DNA from: Zobellella maritima
Lineage (GTDB): Bacteria; Pseudomonadota; Gammaproteobacteria; Enterobacterales; Aeromonadaceae
Direction of reading: 5' to 3'
Assembly: GCF_003075035.1 (NCBI RefSeq)
Contig: NZ_QCZE01000006.1
Coordinates: 1-64,000 of the forward strand
Length of the DNA: 64,000 nucleotides
Shown here: one piece after another, positions 7,176 through 16,419 of the stretch
How positions within the stretch are numbered: position 1 is the stretch's first letter
Layout: each line of letters begins with the position of its first letter
Program-made: the position numbers and the translations under genes
Notes under the pieces: model-generated
What the model was told of the DNA's origin: nothing
The model's input: the letters and a program-made list of their open reading frames with translations, nothing else
Databases searched by the model: none

Positions 7176-8471
7176 ATGGTAGAGTCAGTCGAGGTGGCCG
7201 AGAGCAAGCCACGTAGCATAAGCCACTATCTGCGGGTGTTGGGGCCGGGCATCCTGGCTGCCGCCGCGGCCATTGGTGGTTCACACCTGGTGGCCTCTAC
7301 CCAGGCCGGGGCCATCTACGGCTGGCAACTGGTTGGCCTGATAATCCTTGTTAACCTGCTGAAATACCCTTTCTTCCAGATTGGCGCCCGCTACACCATG
7401 GCGGCCGACGAAACCCTGATCCAGGGATATGATCGGGTTGGTCGGGGCTACCTGTATCTGTTTACCCTGCTGAATATCTTCGCCGCCGTGGTCAGTACCG
7501 CCGGGGTGGCCATGCTCTGCGGCAGTATCCTGGGGCTGTTTGTGGGAGACAGCCTGAATGTGACCCAGCTCAGTATGATAGTGCTGGCTGGCTCGCTGGT
7601 GTTCTTGATCACCGGCCATTACAAGGTGCTGGACAGGGTCACCAAGTGGATCATCGTCGGTCTGGCCATCGCCACTGTTACCGCCGTGTTTATTGCCCTC
7701 AACAAAGGCGGTGTAGCTCCGCCCGAGTTCGTCTCTCCCAGTCCCTGGAACCTGGCGGCTGTTGGCTTCTTGGTAGCGCTGATGGGCTGGATGCCGGCAC
7801 CGATCGAGCTGTCTTCCTGGAACAGTGTCTGGCTGCGGCAGAAGAAAAAGGCATTGGGTGATGAACTGGGTTACAAAGATGCACTGATCGATTTTAACGT
7901 CGGTTATATTACCTCCACGATACTGGCCATCGCCTTTGTGGCGCTAGGCGCCCTGGTGCTGCATGGCAGTGACCGGCCCCTGGCGACCTCCGGACTGGCG
8001 TTCGCCCATCAGTTGGTCGATGTTTACGCCAGCGTGATGGGGGAATGGAGTCGCTGGCTGATCGCCCTGATCGCCTTCATGTGCATGTTTTCGACCACGG
8101 TGACCGTGCTTGACGGTTATAGTCGTGCCCTGAGTGAATGTTTTGTGCAATTCGGCCAGCCCAGAGGCAGCCGGCCGACCGGCCATGGCAGCCGATATAC
8201 CTACCCCCTGATGATAGCAATGGGACTGGTTGGTGCGCTGATTATCATGTTCTTCAAGGGAGCCTTGCTGGCGATGCTGGAGTTTGCCATGGTTTCCGCC
8301 TTTATCAGCGCCCTGGTCTTTTCCTGGCTGAATTACCGGCTGATGAAGCTGAGCAATGTACCACAACAGTACCGGCTCGGACCTGCGATGGTGGCATTGT
8401 GCTGGGCGGGCATCCTGTTTTTTGCCGGCTTTAACCTGTTATTCGGTTATTGGTATCTATTTGTAAGATAA
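7176..8471 (+). CDS. Nramp-family transporter lacking canonical metal motifs
   Basis: An integral membrane protein of about 431 residues with roughly 11 hydrophobic segments, related to Nramp/MntH divalent-metal transporters. TM1 reads GPGILAAAAAIGGSHLVAS where classical Nramp has the DPGN metal-binding motif. TM6 reads MGWMPAPIELSSW where MPHN is expected. The normal Asp/Asn/Met transition-metal ligands are therefore absent, and the substrate is probably not Mn/Fe. The ATG at 7176 (after gggaaag) is preferred over 7143, which has no ribosome site. Monocistronic, with long flanking intergenic regions. Confidence 0.82.
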   Translation: MVESVEVAESKPRSISHYLRVLGPGILAAAAAIGGSHLVASTQAGAIYGWQLVGLIILVNLLKYPFFQIGARYTMAADETLIQGYDRVGRGYLYLFTLLNIFAAVVSTAGVAMLCGSILGLFVGDSLNVTQLSMIVLAGSLVFLITGHYKVLDRVTKWIIVGLAIATVTAVFIALNKGGVAPPEFVSPSPWNLAAVGFLVALMGWMPAPIELSSWNSVWLRQKKKALGDELGYKDALIDFNVGYITSTILAIAFVALGALVLHGSDRPLATSGLAFAHQLVDVYASVMGEWSRWLIALIAFMCMFSTTVTVLDGYSRALSECFVQFGQPRGSRPTGHGSRYTYPLMIAMGLVGALIIMFFKGALLAMLEFAMVSAFISALVFSWLNYRLMKLSNVPQQYRLGPAMVALCWAGILFFAGFNLLFGYWYLFVR

Positions 8472-8572
8472 CGGCTCCTGACTTGTGCTGGGGAGTGCTG
8501 GTCTGAGGGCAGACTCGCCGTAGTCCAGGGGTATTCCGATATGCTCATGATGTTGTCGTGGCACGACTGGGT

Positions 8573-8657
8573 GTGCAGGCTGCCCCATGGGGGCTCAGCC
8601 GCGCACCTGACCGCCAGGAATGGCGGAACGGCAGGAGCATGTCCGACCCTGGCGCGG
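8573..8657 (+). repeat. Dispersed intergenic repeat, copy A
   Basis: It shares with 28335-28440 the core gctgccccatgggggctc, then aatggcgg, aacggc-ggagcat and ccctggcgc. The outer arms ccgcgc / gcgcgg pair, and an inner hairpin ccgcca-ggaa-tggcgg is perfect. Outer-arm bases differ from copy B but remain complementary in both, which suggests selection for or descent from a folded element. Confidence 0.7.
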
Positions 8658-9255
8658 AGAGCATGCTTATAGGGTTTCTGCTCTCCATCTCCACATGTGG
8701 CGGTATTTGTATCGATTATTTATACCCTTGACGTAGATATTTCTGGTCGTGGTCAGTTCCTATTAAGCGGGGCCCCCGGGTGGGGCCGGAACTATGGCCC
8801 TCACAATAGGGTGTGTAATCGAACTTGTGCTGCCGGAGCACAATAAAAACCCGTTTATTAAGATATAAGCTATGCCGAAAAAGCTGGGCGTCAGGCCCTT
8901 TTTTTATTGATGGCGCTTTTTCTGTGACCCGGCTCTCTAAACTGGCCGTGAATACCGAGATTTTGTAGGATTGAAAGTTATTACCGATTAAGAACCGAGG
9001 AAAGACCAATTTATCTTTTACTTCCATAATCAGTATAGTGTCGTCCGGCACTGTTTCTTTCCTGCGTTATTCACTCTTTAATCGGGATCTGTTTTCATGT
9101 TCCTGAATACGAGTATTGGCATTATGCAGGTTAAAAAAATAAATATTCGTTTCTATTATGTAAAAGAAATGGTGCGGATGTAATGAAGCTTTATTAATGG
9201 CTGGAGTAAGGAAGGGCTGGCTGGCCCGGCAGAGTTGAAGGATCAGCCTGTCCTG

Positions 9256-9288
9256 TCACCGGTAACCCGCATTGCGGGGTACCGGTGA
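9256..9288 (+). promoter_or_regulatory. Strong hairpin in the pntA leader
   Basis: Arms tcaccggtaacccgc and gcggggtaccggtga pair over 15 positions with a single mismatch around a 3-base loop. It ends 27 bases before the pntA ATG with no T-tract, so it is not an ordinary terminator. It may be an mRNA-stability or binding element in the 5' untranslated region, or a palindromic operator. Confidence 0.6.
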
Positions 9289-9315
9289 GATATCAACATC
9301 AATCAGGGAATTATT

Positions 9316-10842
9316 ATGCTAATCGGAATCCCAAGAGAAACGCTGAACGGCGAGACGCGGGTGGCGGCGACCCCCAAGTCGGTCGAACAGCTGCGCAAAC
9401 TTGGCTTTGATGTATGTGTTGAGCAGGGCGCGGGTCTGAAGGCCAGTTTCGACGACGCCGCCTATCAGGCCGTCGGTGCCACCCTGGCAAGTTCAGATGA
9501 AGTCTGGCAGGCCGGCCTTATCTACAAGGTGAATGCCCCTAACGCCGAGGAAGTGGAAAAGCTGGTTGCCGGCACCACGCTGGTGAGCTTTATCTGGCCG
9601 GCCCAGAACCCCGAGCTGGTCGAAAAACTGAAAGCCAAGGGCGTCACCGTCATGGCAATGGACATGGTGCCGCGTATATCCCGTGCCCAGTCACTCGATG
9701 CCCTGTCCTCCATGGCCAACATCGCCGGCTATCGTGCCGTGGTGGAAGCCGCCCATGAATTCGGCCGCTTCTTTACCGGCCAAATCACCGCCGCCGGCAA
9801 GGTACCGCCTGCCAAGGTGCTGGTGATTGGTGCCGGTGTGGCCGGTCTGGCCGCCATCGGCGCCGCCGGCTCCCTGGGTGCCATCGTGCGTGCCTTCGAT
9901 ACCCGCCCTGAGGTAAAAGAGCAGATCAACTCCATGGGCGCCGAGTTCCTGGAACTCGATTATGAAGAAGAATCAGATTCTTCCGACGGTTACGCCAAGG
10001 AGATGAGCAAGGCCTTTATCGAGGCCGAAATGGCACTGTTCATGGCCCAGGCCAAGGAAGTGGATATCATCATCACCACCGCCCTGATCCCGGGCAAGCC
10101 TGCACCCAAGCTGATCACCGCCGAGATGGTCGCCAACATGGCCCCGGGCTCGGTCGTGGTCGACCTGGCGGCGCAAAACGGCGGTAACTGTGAGCTGACC
10201 AAGCCCGGTGAGCTGTTTGTGTCCGACAACGGCGTCAAGATTATCGGCTATACGGATCTGAACGGCCGCCTGCCGACCCAGTCTTCAACCCTGTATGCCA
10301 ACAACCTGGTCAACCTGGCCAAGCTGCTGAGCAAGGAAAAAGACGGCAATATCAAGGTCGATTTCGACGACGTGGTGCTGCGCAACATGACGGTGGTAAA
10401 AGACGGTGAAGTGACTTTCCCGCCGCCCGCCATCAGCGTATCTGCCGCCCCCAAGGCCGCGGCCAAGCCTCAGGCTGCAGCCGAGCCCCATGCCAAGCAG
10501 CCAAGCAACCTCAAGTATTATCTGGGTGGAGCCGGCGTGGTGCTGTTCGGCTGGCTGGCCACTGCGGCGCCGGTAGCATTCCTGTCCCATTTCACCGTAT
10601 TCGTACTGGCCTGTATCGTGGGTTACTACGTGATCTGGAATGTGTCCCACTCACTGCATACGCCGCTGATGTCGGTCACCAACGCCATTTCCGGCATTAT
10701 CGTGGTCGGGGCCCTGTCCCAGGTGGGAGGAGGTGGTTTTGTCACCTTCCTCGCCTTTATTGCCGTATTGATCGCCTCGATCAACGTCTTTGGCGGTTTT
10801 ACCGTCACCCACCGTATGCTCAAGATGTTTAGAAGGGGCTAA
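9316..10842 (+). CDS. pntA: NAD(P) transhydrogenase subunit alpha
   Basis: A 508-residue alpha subunit of the proton-pumping transhydrogenase, which drives NADPH formation from NADH with the membrane potential. The N-terminal NAD-binding domain starts [15 protein letters not shown]. It has the Rossmann loop GAGVAGLAA (about residues 174-182) and the [15 protein letters not shown] segment. A Pro/Ala-rich linker (about 375-398) leads to four C-terminal membrane helices. The length equals that of E. coli PntA (510). Shine-Dalgarno aggga precedes the ATG. pntB begins four bases after the stop, giving a two-gene operon. Confidence 0.97.
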   Translation: MLIGIPRETLNGETRVAATPKSVEQLRKLGFDVCVEQGAGLKASFDDAAYQAVGATLASSDEVWQAGLIYKVNAPNAEEVEKLVAGTTLVSFIWPAQNPELVEKLKAKGVTVMAMDMVPRISRAQSLDALSSMANIAGYRAVVEAAHEFGRFFTGQITAAGKVPPAKVLVIGAGVAGLAAIGAAGSLGAIVRAFDTRPEVKEQINSMGAEFLELDYEEESDSSDGYAKEMSKAFIEAEMALFMAQAKEVDIIITTALIPGKPAPKLITAEMVANMAPGSVVVDLAAQNGGNCELTKPGELFVSDNGVKIIGYTDLNGRLPTQSSTLYANNLVNLAKLLSKEKDGNIKVDFDDVVLRNMTVVKDGEVTFPPPAISVSAAPKAAAKPQAAAEPHAKQPSNLKYYLGGAGVVLFGWLATAAPVAFLSHFTVFVLACIVGYYVIWNVSHSLHTPLMSVTNAISGIIVVGALSQVGGGGFVTFLAFIAVLIASINVFGGFTVTHRMLKMFRRG

Positions 10843-10846
10843 TTGA

Positions 10847-12226
10847 ATGTCACAAGGACTTGTTACTGCATCTTATATCGTTGCCGCCGTGCTCTTTATC
10901 ATGAGTCTGGCGGGACTGTCCAAGCAGGAGTCGGCCAAGGCCGGTAACTGGTTTGGCGTTGCCGGTATGACCATTGCGCTGTTGGCGACCATCTTCAACC
11001 CCGAGGTCACTGGCCTGGGCTGGATCCTGCTGGCGATGATCATCGGTGGTGCCATTGGTGTGCGCTTCGCGCTCAAGGTTGAAATGACCGAAATGCCGGA
11101 GCTGATAGCCGTGCTGCACAGCTTCGTGGGTCTGGCCGCCGTGTTCGTGGGTTACAACACCTATATCGATCATGGTGATATGTCCGGCGCCATCCTCAAC
11201 ATCCACAATACCGAAGTTTTCCTCGGTGTGTTTATCGGTGCTGTGACCTGCACCGGTTCTGTGGTTGCCTTCGGCAAGCTGCGTGGCCTGATCTCCTCCA
11301 AGCCGCTGACCCTGCCGCATCGTCATAAGCTGAACCTGGCGGCACTGGTGGTGTCTGCGCTGCTGTTGATCTGGTTCGTGCAGGTGGAAGGCTCCACCTT
11401 CGCCCTGCTGGTGATGACCCTGATCGCCCTGGCCTTCGGCTGGCATCTGGTGGCCAGCATCGGCGGTGCCGATATGCCGGTGGTTATCTCCATGCTCAAC
11501 TCCTACTCGGGCTGGGCGGCAGCAGCGGCGGGTTTTATGCTGTCCAATGACCTGCTGATCGTGACCGGTGCGCTGGTGGGTTCAAGCGGTGCGATTCTGT
11601 CCTACATCATGTGTAAGGCGATGAACCGCTCCTTCATCTCGGTCATTGCCGGCGGCTTTGGCACCGATGGTGTCAGCGCGTCCAGCGGTGAAGAGGAAGA
11701 CGGCGAGTACACCGAAGTGAATGCTGAAGATGTGGCCGAAGTCCTGAAAAACTCCAGCTCGGTGATCATCACCCCGGGTTACGGTATGGCGGTGGCCCAG
11801 GCCCAGTATCCGGTAGCGGAGCTGGTGTCCAAGCTGCGTGCGGCCGGTGTCAACGTGCGTTTCGGTATCCATCCGGTTGCCGGTCGTCTGCCAGGCCACA
11901 TGAATGTGCTGCTGGCGGAAGCCAAGGTGCCTTACGATGTGGTGCTGGAAATGGACGAAATCAACGAGGACTTTGACGATACCGATACCGTACTGGTGAT
12001 CGGCGCCAACGATACCGTCAACCCGGCGGCCTCGGAAGATCCCGCCAGTCCCATCGCCGGCATGCCGGTACTGGAAGTGTGGAAGGCTCAGCAGGTGGTG
12101 GTATTCAAGCGCTCCATGAACACCGGCTATGCCGGCGTACAGAACCCGCTATTCTTCCGCGAAAACAGCGTCATGTTGTTCGGCGATGCCAAAGATAGCG
12201 TGGATAATATCCTGAAAGCGCTGTAA
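10847..12226 (+). CDS. pntB: NAD(P) transhydrogenase subunit beta
   Basis: A 459-residue beta subunit with about eight to nine membrane helices forming the proton channel (residues 1-260). A cytosolic NADP-binding domain (about 280-459) carries the fingerprint [12 protein letters not shown] and the [14 protein letters not shown] loop. Near-colinear with E. coli PntB, starting [14 protein letters not shown]. Coupled to pntA and followed by a UUCG-loop terminator. Together they supply NADPH for biosynthesis and redox defence. Confidence 0.97.
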   Translation: MSQGLVTASYIVAAVLFIMSLAGLSKQESAKAGNWFGVAGMTIALLATIFNPEVTGLGWILLAMIIGGAIGVRFALKVEMTEMPELIAVLHSFVGLAAVFVGYNTYIDHGDMSGAILNIHNTEVFLGVFIGAVTCTGSVVAFGKLRGLISSKPLTLPHRHKLNLAALVVSALLLIWFVQVEGSTFALLVMTLIALAFGWHLVASIGGADMPVVISMLNSYSGWAAAAAGFMLSNDLLIVTGALVGSSGAILSYIMCKAMNRSFISVIAGGFGTDGVSASSGEEEDGEYTEVNAEDVAEVLKNSSSVIITPGYGMAVAQAQYPVAELVSKLRAAGVNVRFGIHPVAGRLPGHMNVLLAEAKVPYDVVLEMDEINEDFDDTDTVLVIGANDTVNPAASEDPASPIAGMPVLEVWKAQQVVVFKRSMNTGYAGVQNPLFFRENSVMLFGDAKDSVDNILKAL

Positions 12227-12246
12227 GCCGCATCAATCGGTCAACC

Positions 12247-12269
12247 AAAGGGAGCTTCGGCTCCCTTTT
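12247..12269 (+). terminator. Terminator of pntAB
   Basis: A 9-bp stem, aaagggagc / gctcccttt, closing a ttcg tetraloop and running into T5, 21 bases after the pntB stop. Confidence 0.93.
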
Positions 12270-12509
12270 TATTTATGGGGATCCCGGAGAAAGCTTGGCG
12301 ATTGCCCCGTTTTAACCAGGGTTAAAAGGCGTCGGTCATTTGACCGCGCTGGTTTGTAGGAATATTGGCACCGAAGCGGCGGTCAAATATCTAGTGCCCT
12401 TTCATTTTTCCAGGTGGTAGACGGTATTGGGGAAGAACCGGGCGTCGTTATCGGGAAGTGAGTCGGGCAGTCTCTAGCTGGGGTTTCTGACCCCTTATGA
12501 GGTAGAGGT

Positions 12510-13718
12510 ATGCCGATAAAGCTGGAGTTGAACACAGATCCGCACTCTGGTTTGAGACCGGTGAAGATCTTTACCGGTGAGGTGGAGCGCTCGGCCCTGG
12601 AGCAGCTTAAAAAGCTGGCACAGCTGGATATCGTTTATCCCCATATTGCCGCCATGCCCGACATCCATGCGGGTATTGGTACCACCATTGGCACCGTCAT
12701 TCCGACGCGCACCGCCATTATCCCGGCGGCCGTGGGCGTTGATATCGGTTGCGGTATGAACGCCGTCAGGCTGTCGCTGACGGCGGCGCAGCTGCCCGAT
12801 CATCTGCGCCCCGTACGCAGTGTGATTGAAGACGCTGTACCGGTTGGTACTGAAAAGCATCAAGGGCCCTCGGCAAGCCCGCAGATCTGGCATCCCCTTA
12901 AAACCGAAATAGACCGGCTTTTCGACAGGCACAACGGCCTGTTGAGGATGATGCACAGGCCCGAGCAAACCTGGATTCAACAGATTGGCACCCTGGGTGG
13001 AGGCAATCATTTTATTGAACTATGTCTGGATGAAGCCGATAACGTCTGGATTATGCTGCACTCCGGCAGCCGCGGTATTGGCAATGCCCTCGGGCGCTAT
13101 TTTATCGCACTGGCGCGCCAGGAAATGCAACGCCATCACATCCGGCTACCCGACAAGGACCTGGCCTATCTACGCGAAGGCAGCCGCTATTTTGACGACT
13201 ATTTCCTGGCGGTGGACTGGGCACAACGCTACGCCTGGATAAATCGTCAGCAGATGATGGAATTAATCATCGGAGCCATTCGCCCCTTGTTGCCGGCCTT
13301 TGAGGTAACCGAAGAGGCCATCAACTGCCATCATAATTACGTAGCAAAAGAGCAGCATTTTAACGCCGAGCTCTATGTGACTCGCAAGGGAGCGATCAGC
13401 GCGCGTAAGGGCCAGCTGGGTATTATCCCCGGTAGTATGGGGGGGTGCTCTTATATTGTCCGGGGCAAGGGTAACCTGGATTCGTTTTGTTCCTGCTCCC
13501 ATGGCGCCGGCCGTAGCATGAGCCGTAAGGCGGCCCGTAAGCGTTTTAGTGTCAGTGAGTTAAGGCAACAGACCCAAGGCGTGGAATGTCGCAAAGACAA
13601 ACATGTGATTGATGAAATTCCCGCTGCCTATAAAGATATCAACACCGTCATGGCCAACCAGAACGACCTGGTCGAGGTGGTCCATACCTTAAAGCAGGTG
13701 CTCTGTGTAAAAGGCTAG
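12510..13718 (+). CDS. rtcB: RNA-splicing ligase RtcB
   Basis: A 402-residue RtcB family ligase, joining 2',3'-cyclic phosphate or 3'-phosphate RNA ends to 5'-OH ends with GTP and Mn. Metal and guanylation motifs are visible: MPDIHAGIGTTIG, VGVDIGCGMN (metal Cys), GGGNHFIE, LHSGSRGIG, and CSCSHGAGRSMSR containing the guanylated histidine. In E. coli rtcB is paired with rtcA and controlled by RtcR with sigma-54. Neither rtcA nor rtcR is next to it here, and no convincing -24/-12 element is visible. A GTAGAGG-like ribosome site precedes the ATG. Confidence 0.95.
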   Translation: MPIKLELNTDPHSGLRPVKIFTGEVERSALEQLKKLAQLDIVYPHIAAMPDIHAGIGTTIGTVIPTRTAIIPAAVGVDIGCGMNAVRLSLTAAQLPDHLRPVRSVIEDAVPVGTEKHQGPSASPQIWHPLKTEIDRLFDRHNGLLRMMHRPEQTWIQQIGTLGGGNHFIELCLDEADNVWIMLHSGSRGIGNALGRYFIALARQEMQRHHIRLPDKDLAYLREGSRYFDDYFLAVDWAQRYAWINRQQMMELIIGAIRPLLPAFEVTEEAINCHHNYVAKEQHFNAELYVTRKGAISARKGQLGIIPGSMGGCSYIVRGKGNLDSFCSCSHGAGRSMSRKAARKRFSVSELRQQTQGVECRKDKHVIDEIPAAYKDINTVMANQNDLVEVVHTLKQVLCVKG

Positions 13719-13818
13719 TTTCATTAAAAGCCGGTTTATATGCTGCCAAACCGGCCCATGTTCTTGATAAGTTCCCACCGATCTCTTAACGTTTGGGGTT
13801 TTATTAGGTTACGGGGTA

Positions 13819-14499
13819 ATGAGCATGAATAGCTGGCGCGGCGTGGTGCCGCTCACCCTGCCGGTGATGATGGGCTATCTGCCCCTGGGGGCGGTGTTTG
13901 GTGTACTGTGGGTGGATGCGGGCCTGAGCTGGTACTGGGCGCCCTTGATGAGCATCATCGTCTACGCCGGTGCCCTGCAATACCTGGCGGTGGGCATGCT
14001 GGCGGCCGGCATCGGCTGGCTCGATCTTGCAGTGGCGGCGCTGCTGGTGAATTTCCGCCACCTGTTCTACGGGCTGTCGCTCTATCATCTGCTCCCGAGG
14101 GGCGCCGTCGGACACCAGTATTTTATCTTCGGCATCACCGACGAGACCTATTCACTGCTCAGCGCATCCGGTCAGGTAAAAGACAGCAGGACAGCGCTGC
14201 TGGTGGTATTGTTCAACCAGAGCTACTGGGTGATGGGCACCGTCATCGGCATGCTGCTGGCACGTGGTCTGCCGCCCGGCCTGCAGGGATTGGACTTTGC
14301 TCTGACCGCGCTCTTTACCGTGCTGGCGGTGGAGCAGATCCGTGCCAGGAAAGACTGGGGAGCTGTGGTTCTGGGGCTGGTGGCCGCTGCGGTGGCCGGC
14401 ATCTGGATAAGCGAGTACTTCCTGTTGGCGGCTTCCCTGATGCTGGTGCTGGTGTTGCTGGCCTGGCCTGAGCCCAAGGGGGAGGTGGCCCATGGCTGA
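13819..14499 (+). CDS. azlC: AzlC family branched-chain amino acid exporter, large subunit
   Basis: A 226-residue membrane protein with five to six hydrophobic segments. The AzlC/YgaZ features are the N-terminal GVVPLTLPVMMGYLPLGAVF, the AGALQYLAVGML helix, and LLVNFRHLFYGLSL. With the overlapping small AzlD partner it should form a branched-chain amino acid efflux system (YgaZH exports valine in E. coli). The start ATG 13819 overlaps gtaatgagcatg; a second ATG two codons later is possible. The stop overlaps azlD by 8 bases. Confidence 0.92.
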   Translation: MSMNSWRGVVPLTLPVMMGYLPLGAVFGVLWVDAGLSWYWAPLMSIIVYAGALQYLAVGMLAAGIGWLDLAVAALLVNFRHLFYGLSLYHLLPRGAVGHQYFIFGITDETYSLLSASGQVKDSRTALLVVLFNQSYWVMGTVIGMLLARGLPPGLQGLDFALTALFTVLAVEQIRARKDWGAVVLGLVAAAVAGIWISEYFLLAASLMLVLVLLAWPEPKGEVAHG

Positions 14500-14821
14500 T
14501 CTGGATTACCTGCTTGCGGCGCTGATCATGGGGGGAGTTACCTTCGGCCTGCGTGCTTTTCCTTTTGTGGCGCGGGGCTTTATCGCCCACCACAGGCGCA
14601 TTCAGGTGCTGGGACGGCGGCTGCCGGTGGCGATGATGGTGCTGTTGACCCTGTATGCCATGGGCGTACATCGCTGGGAAACACCGGCCGCTGGTCAGGC
14701 GCAGCTCATTGCCGTGTGGGTGGTGGCTGTGCTGCAGTTGTGGCAGCGGCAGGCGTTGCTCAGCATCCTGACCGGCACCCTGGTGTATATGACGCTGATG
14801 AACGGCTGGCTGGGGCTCTGA
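14492..14821 (+). CDS. azlD: AzlD family branched-chain amino acid exporter, small subunit
   Basis: A 109-residue hydrophobic protein with four membrane segments. Family marks are GGVTFGLRAFPFVARG near the N-terminus and LPVAMMVLLTLYAM in the middle. It overlaps azlC and completes the two-component exporter. Ribosome site ggggagg lies just inside azlC. No terminator is apparent before the next gene, 54 bases downstream. Confidence 0.92.
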   Translation: MADLDYLLAALIMGGVTFGLRAFPFVARGFIAHHRRIQVLGRRLPVAMMVLLTLYAMGVHRWETPAAGQAQLIAVWVVAVLQLWQRQALLSILTGTLVYMTLMNGWLGL

Positions 14822-14875
14822 ACCCGGTCGGCTTTAGGCTATAATTGCCGCCCTTCTCATCAAATGGAATTGATC

Positions 14876-15748
14876 ATGACTGATTCCCTGCGCATTCGCC
14901 TGCTGGGGCTGGCAGCCCTGTGTCTGAGCAGCCTGGTTCAGGCCGAACCCTTTGTATTTACCGCCATCCCGGATCAGGATGAACGCCACCTGACCGAGCG
15001 CTTCGGCAAGATTGCCGACTACCTGAGTGCACGACTGGGCGTCGCAGTGCAATATGTTCCGGTGAAAAGCTATCCGGCGGCGGTGAGCGCCTTTCGTAAC
15101 GATCAGGTGCAGCTGGCCTGGTTCGGCGGTCTGACCGGGGTGCAGGCCCGCGAGTTGGTACCCGGCAGCGAGGCCATCGCCCAGGGGGTAGAAGACACGG
15201 CGTTTGTCAGCTATTTCATTGCCCATGCCAGCACCGGCCTGCAAGCCGCGGAGCAACTGCCCGGGACGATTGCCGGCAGGCGTTTTACCTTCGGGGACAA
15301 GGGCTCCACCTCCGGCCGGCTAATGCCCGAGTTTTACCTGCGTGAGCAATTCGGCCAGGCTCCGCAGCGGCTGTTCTCCCGGGTGGGTTTTTCCGGTGAT
15401 CATAACCGCACCATCAGCCTGGTGCAGTCCGGCGCCTTCGAGCTGGGAGCGGTGAATTACGCGGTGTGGGAGGCGGAAAAAGCCAAGGGAAATATCGATG
15501 AGCACAAGGTCCGGGTGATCTGGGCTACCCCCGCCTATCCGGATTACCAGTGGAGCATTCGCGGCGATGTGGATGCCCGCTTCGGTGAAGGCTTCAAGGG
15601 GCGGGTGCAACAGGCGTTGCTGGAGATGAAGGAGCCCGAGCTGCTGGCGGCCTTCCCGCGCTCCGGCTTTATTACCGCCAGCAACGATGACTATGCCCCC
15701 ATCCGCGATACTGCCGTGTCGATCGGCATCATGGATCCAGAGCAGTAA
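14876..15748 (+). CDS. Putative selenate/phosphonate-type ABC transporter, substrate-binding protein
   Basis: A PhnD-like periplasmic binding protein of about 290 residues. A signal peptide ends at SSLVQA before EPFVFTAIPDQDE. The segments YVPVKSYPAAVSAFRNDQVQLAWFGG (in parts), FTFGDKGSTSGRLMPEFY and RVGFSGDHNRT match proteins annotated as putative selenate ABC transporter binding proteins. The substrate is predicted, not proven; phosphonate, phosphite or selenate are candidates. The ATG at 14876 follows ggaat and gives a cleaner signal peptide than 14864. It heads an operon with the ATPase (TAATG overlap) and permease. Confidence 0.85.
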   Translation: MTDSLRIRLLGLAALCLSSLVQAEPFVFTAIPDQDERHLTERFGKIADYLSARLGVAVQYVPVKSYPAAVSAFRNDQVQLAWFGGLTGVQARELVPGSEAIAQGVEDTAFVSYFIAHASTGLQAAEQLPGTIAGRRFTFGDKGSTSGRLMPEFYLREQFGQAPQRLFSRVGFSGDHNRTISLVQSGAFELGAVNYAVWEAEKAKGNIDEHKVRVIWATPAYPDYQWSIRGDVDARFGEGFKGRVQQALLEMKEPELLAAFPRSGFITASNDDYAPIRDTAVSIGIMDPEQ

Positions 15749-16419
15749 TGGAAAACGGCGCCAGCCTGTTCCACTTCCACCAGGCCACCCTGGGCTATGC
15801 CGATGCCCCGGTATTGAGTGAGCTATCGCTTGAGGTAAAGCAGGGTGACAAGGTTGCCCTGCTCGGCGAGTCGGGGGCCGGCAAAAGCACCCTGCTGCGC
15901 CGGTTGCGCGAGATGAGGCCCCATGAGGTGGCCTGGTGTCCGCAGCAGCCGGGGCTGGTGCCCATGTTGTCGGCCTTTCACAATATCTATATGGGACGGC
16001 TTGATCGCAATCCGTGGTGGTACAACCTAGCCAACCTGGTACGTCCCCTGGCCGGGCCTCGTTCTGAGATCCGCGAGCTGGCGGATAGCCTGGGGCTTGC
16101 CGGCCGGTTGTGGACAGCCGCCGAACAGCTTTCCGGGGGGCAGCAGAGCCGGGTCAGCCTCGGGCGGGCTCTGTATCAGCAAAAGCCCATCTTTATCGGT
16201 GACGAGCCGGTGTCGGCGCTGGACGAACGGCAGGCCGGCCAGCTGTTGAGTCTGGTCTGTGCCCGCCACTCGACGGTGGTGCTGGCGCTGCATAATGTGG
16301 AGCAGGCGTTGAAGCACTGCACCCGCATCGTGGGCCTGCGACAGGGCCGGGTAGTGCTGGATGGCGCCGTTGCCGAGCTGGCTCCGGCCCAGCTGCGCAC
16401 CCTGTACCGACGCGGCTGA
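15748..16419 (+). CDS. ABC transporter ATP-binding protein (PhnC-like)
   Basis: A 223-residue ABC ATPase. Walker A GESGAGKST is at residues 40-48, signature LSGGQ at 128-132, Walker B IFIGDEP at about 148-154, and an H-loop in LALHNVEQA. It is shorter than PhnC (about 260), with a reduced segment between Walker A and the Q-loop. The start overlaps the upstream stop as TAATG and its own stop overlaps the permease start as TGATG, so the three subunits are translationally coupled. It energises import by the adjacent fused permease. Confidence 0.9.
   Translation: MENGASLFHFHQATLGYADAPVLSELSLEVKQGDKVALLGESGAGKSTLLRRLREMRPHEVAWCPQQPGLVPMLSAFHNIYMGRLDRNPWWYNLANLVRPLAGPRSEIRELADSLGLAGRLWTAAEQLSGGQQSRVSLGRALYQQKPIFIGDEPVSALDERQAGQLLSLVCARHSTVVLALHNVEQALKHCTRIVGLRQGRVVLDGAVAELAPAQLRTLYRRG

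Larger units (their letters stand above)
8472..9315. other. 844-bp non-coding region
   Basis: No convincing gene. A copy of the dispersed intergenic repeat lies at 8573-8657. GC-rich inverted segments at 8766-8800 are followed by a weak hairpin with seven T near 8887-8906, which could end a small transcript. A strong hairpin lies just before pntA. The rest (8930-9200) is AT-rich. A minus-strand 111-codon ORF at 8716-9051 lacks family resemblance and crosses the hairpin region. Confidence 0.6.

Noticed and set aside
8716-9051. 111-codon minus-strand ORF in the Nramp-pntA gap
   Set aside because: No family resemblance, crosses GC-rich hairpins and a T-run, and has no clear ribosome site. Best explained as chance.
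12227-12509. Possible sigma-54 promoter before rtcB (tggcac near 12367)
   Set aside because: TGGCAC is present but the expected TTGCA-type -12 element at the right spacing is absent (cggcg instead). Inverted ggtcatttgacc nearby is not diagnostic, and no rtcR gene is adjacent.
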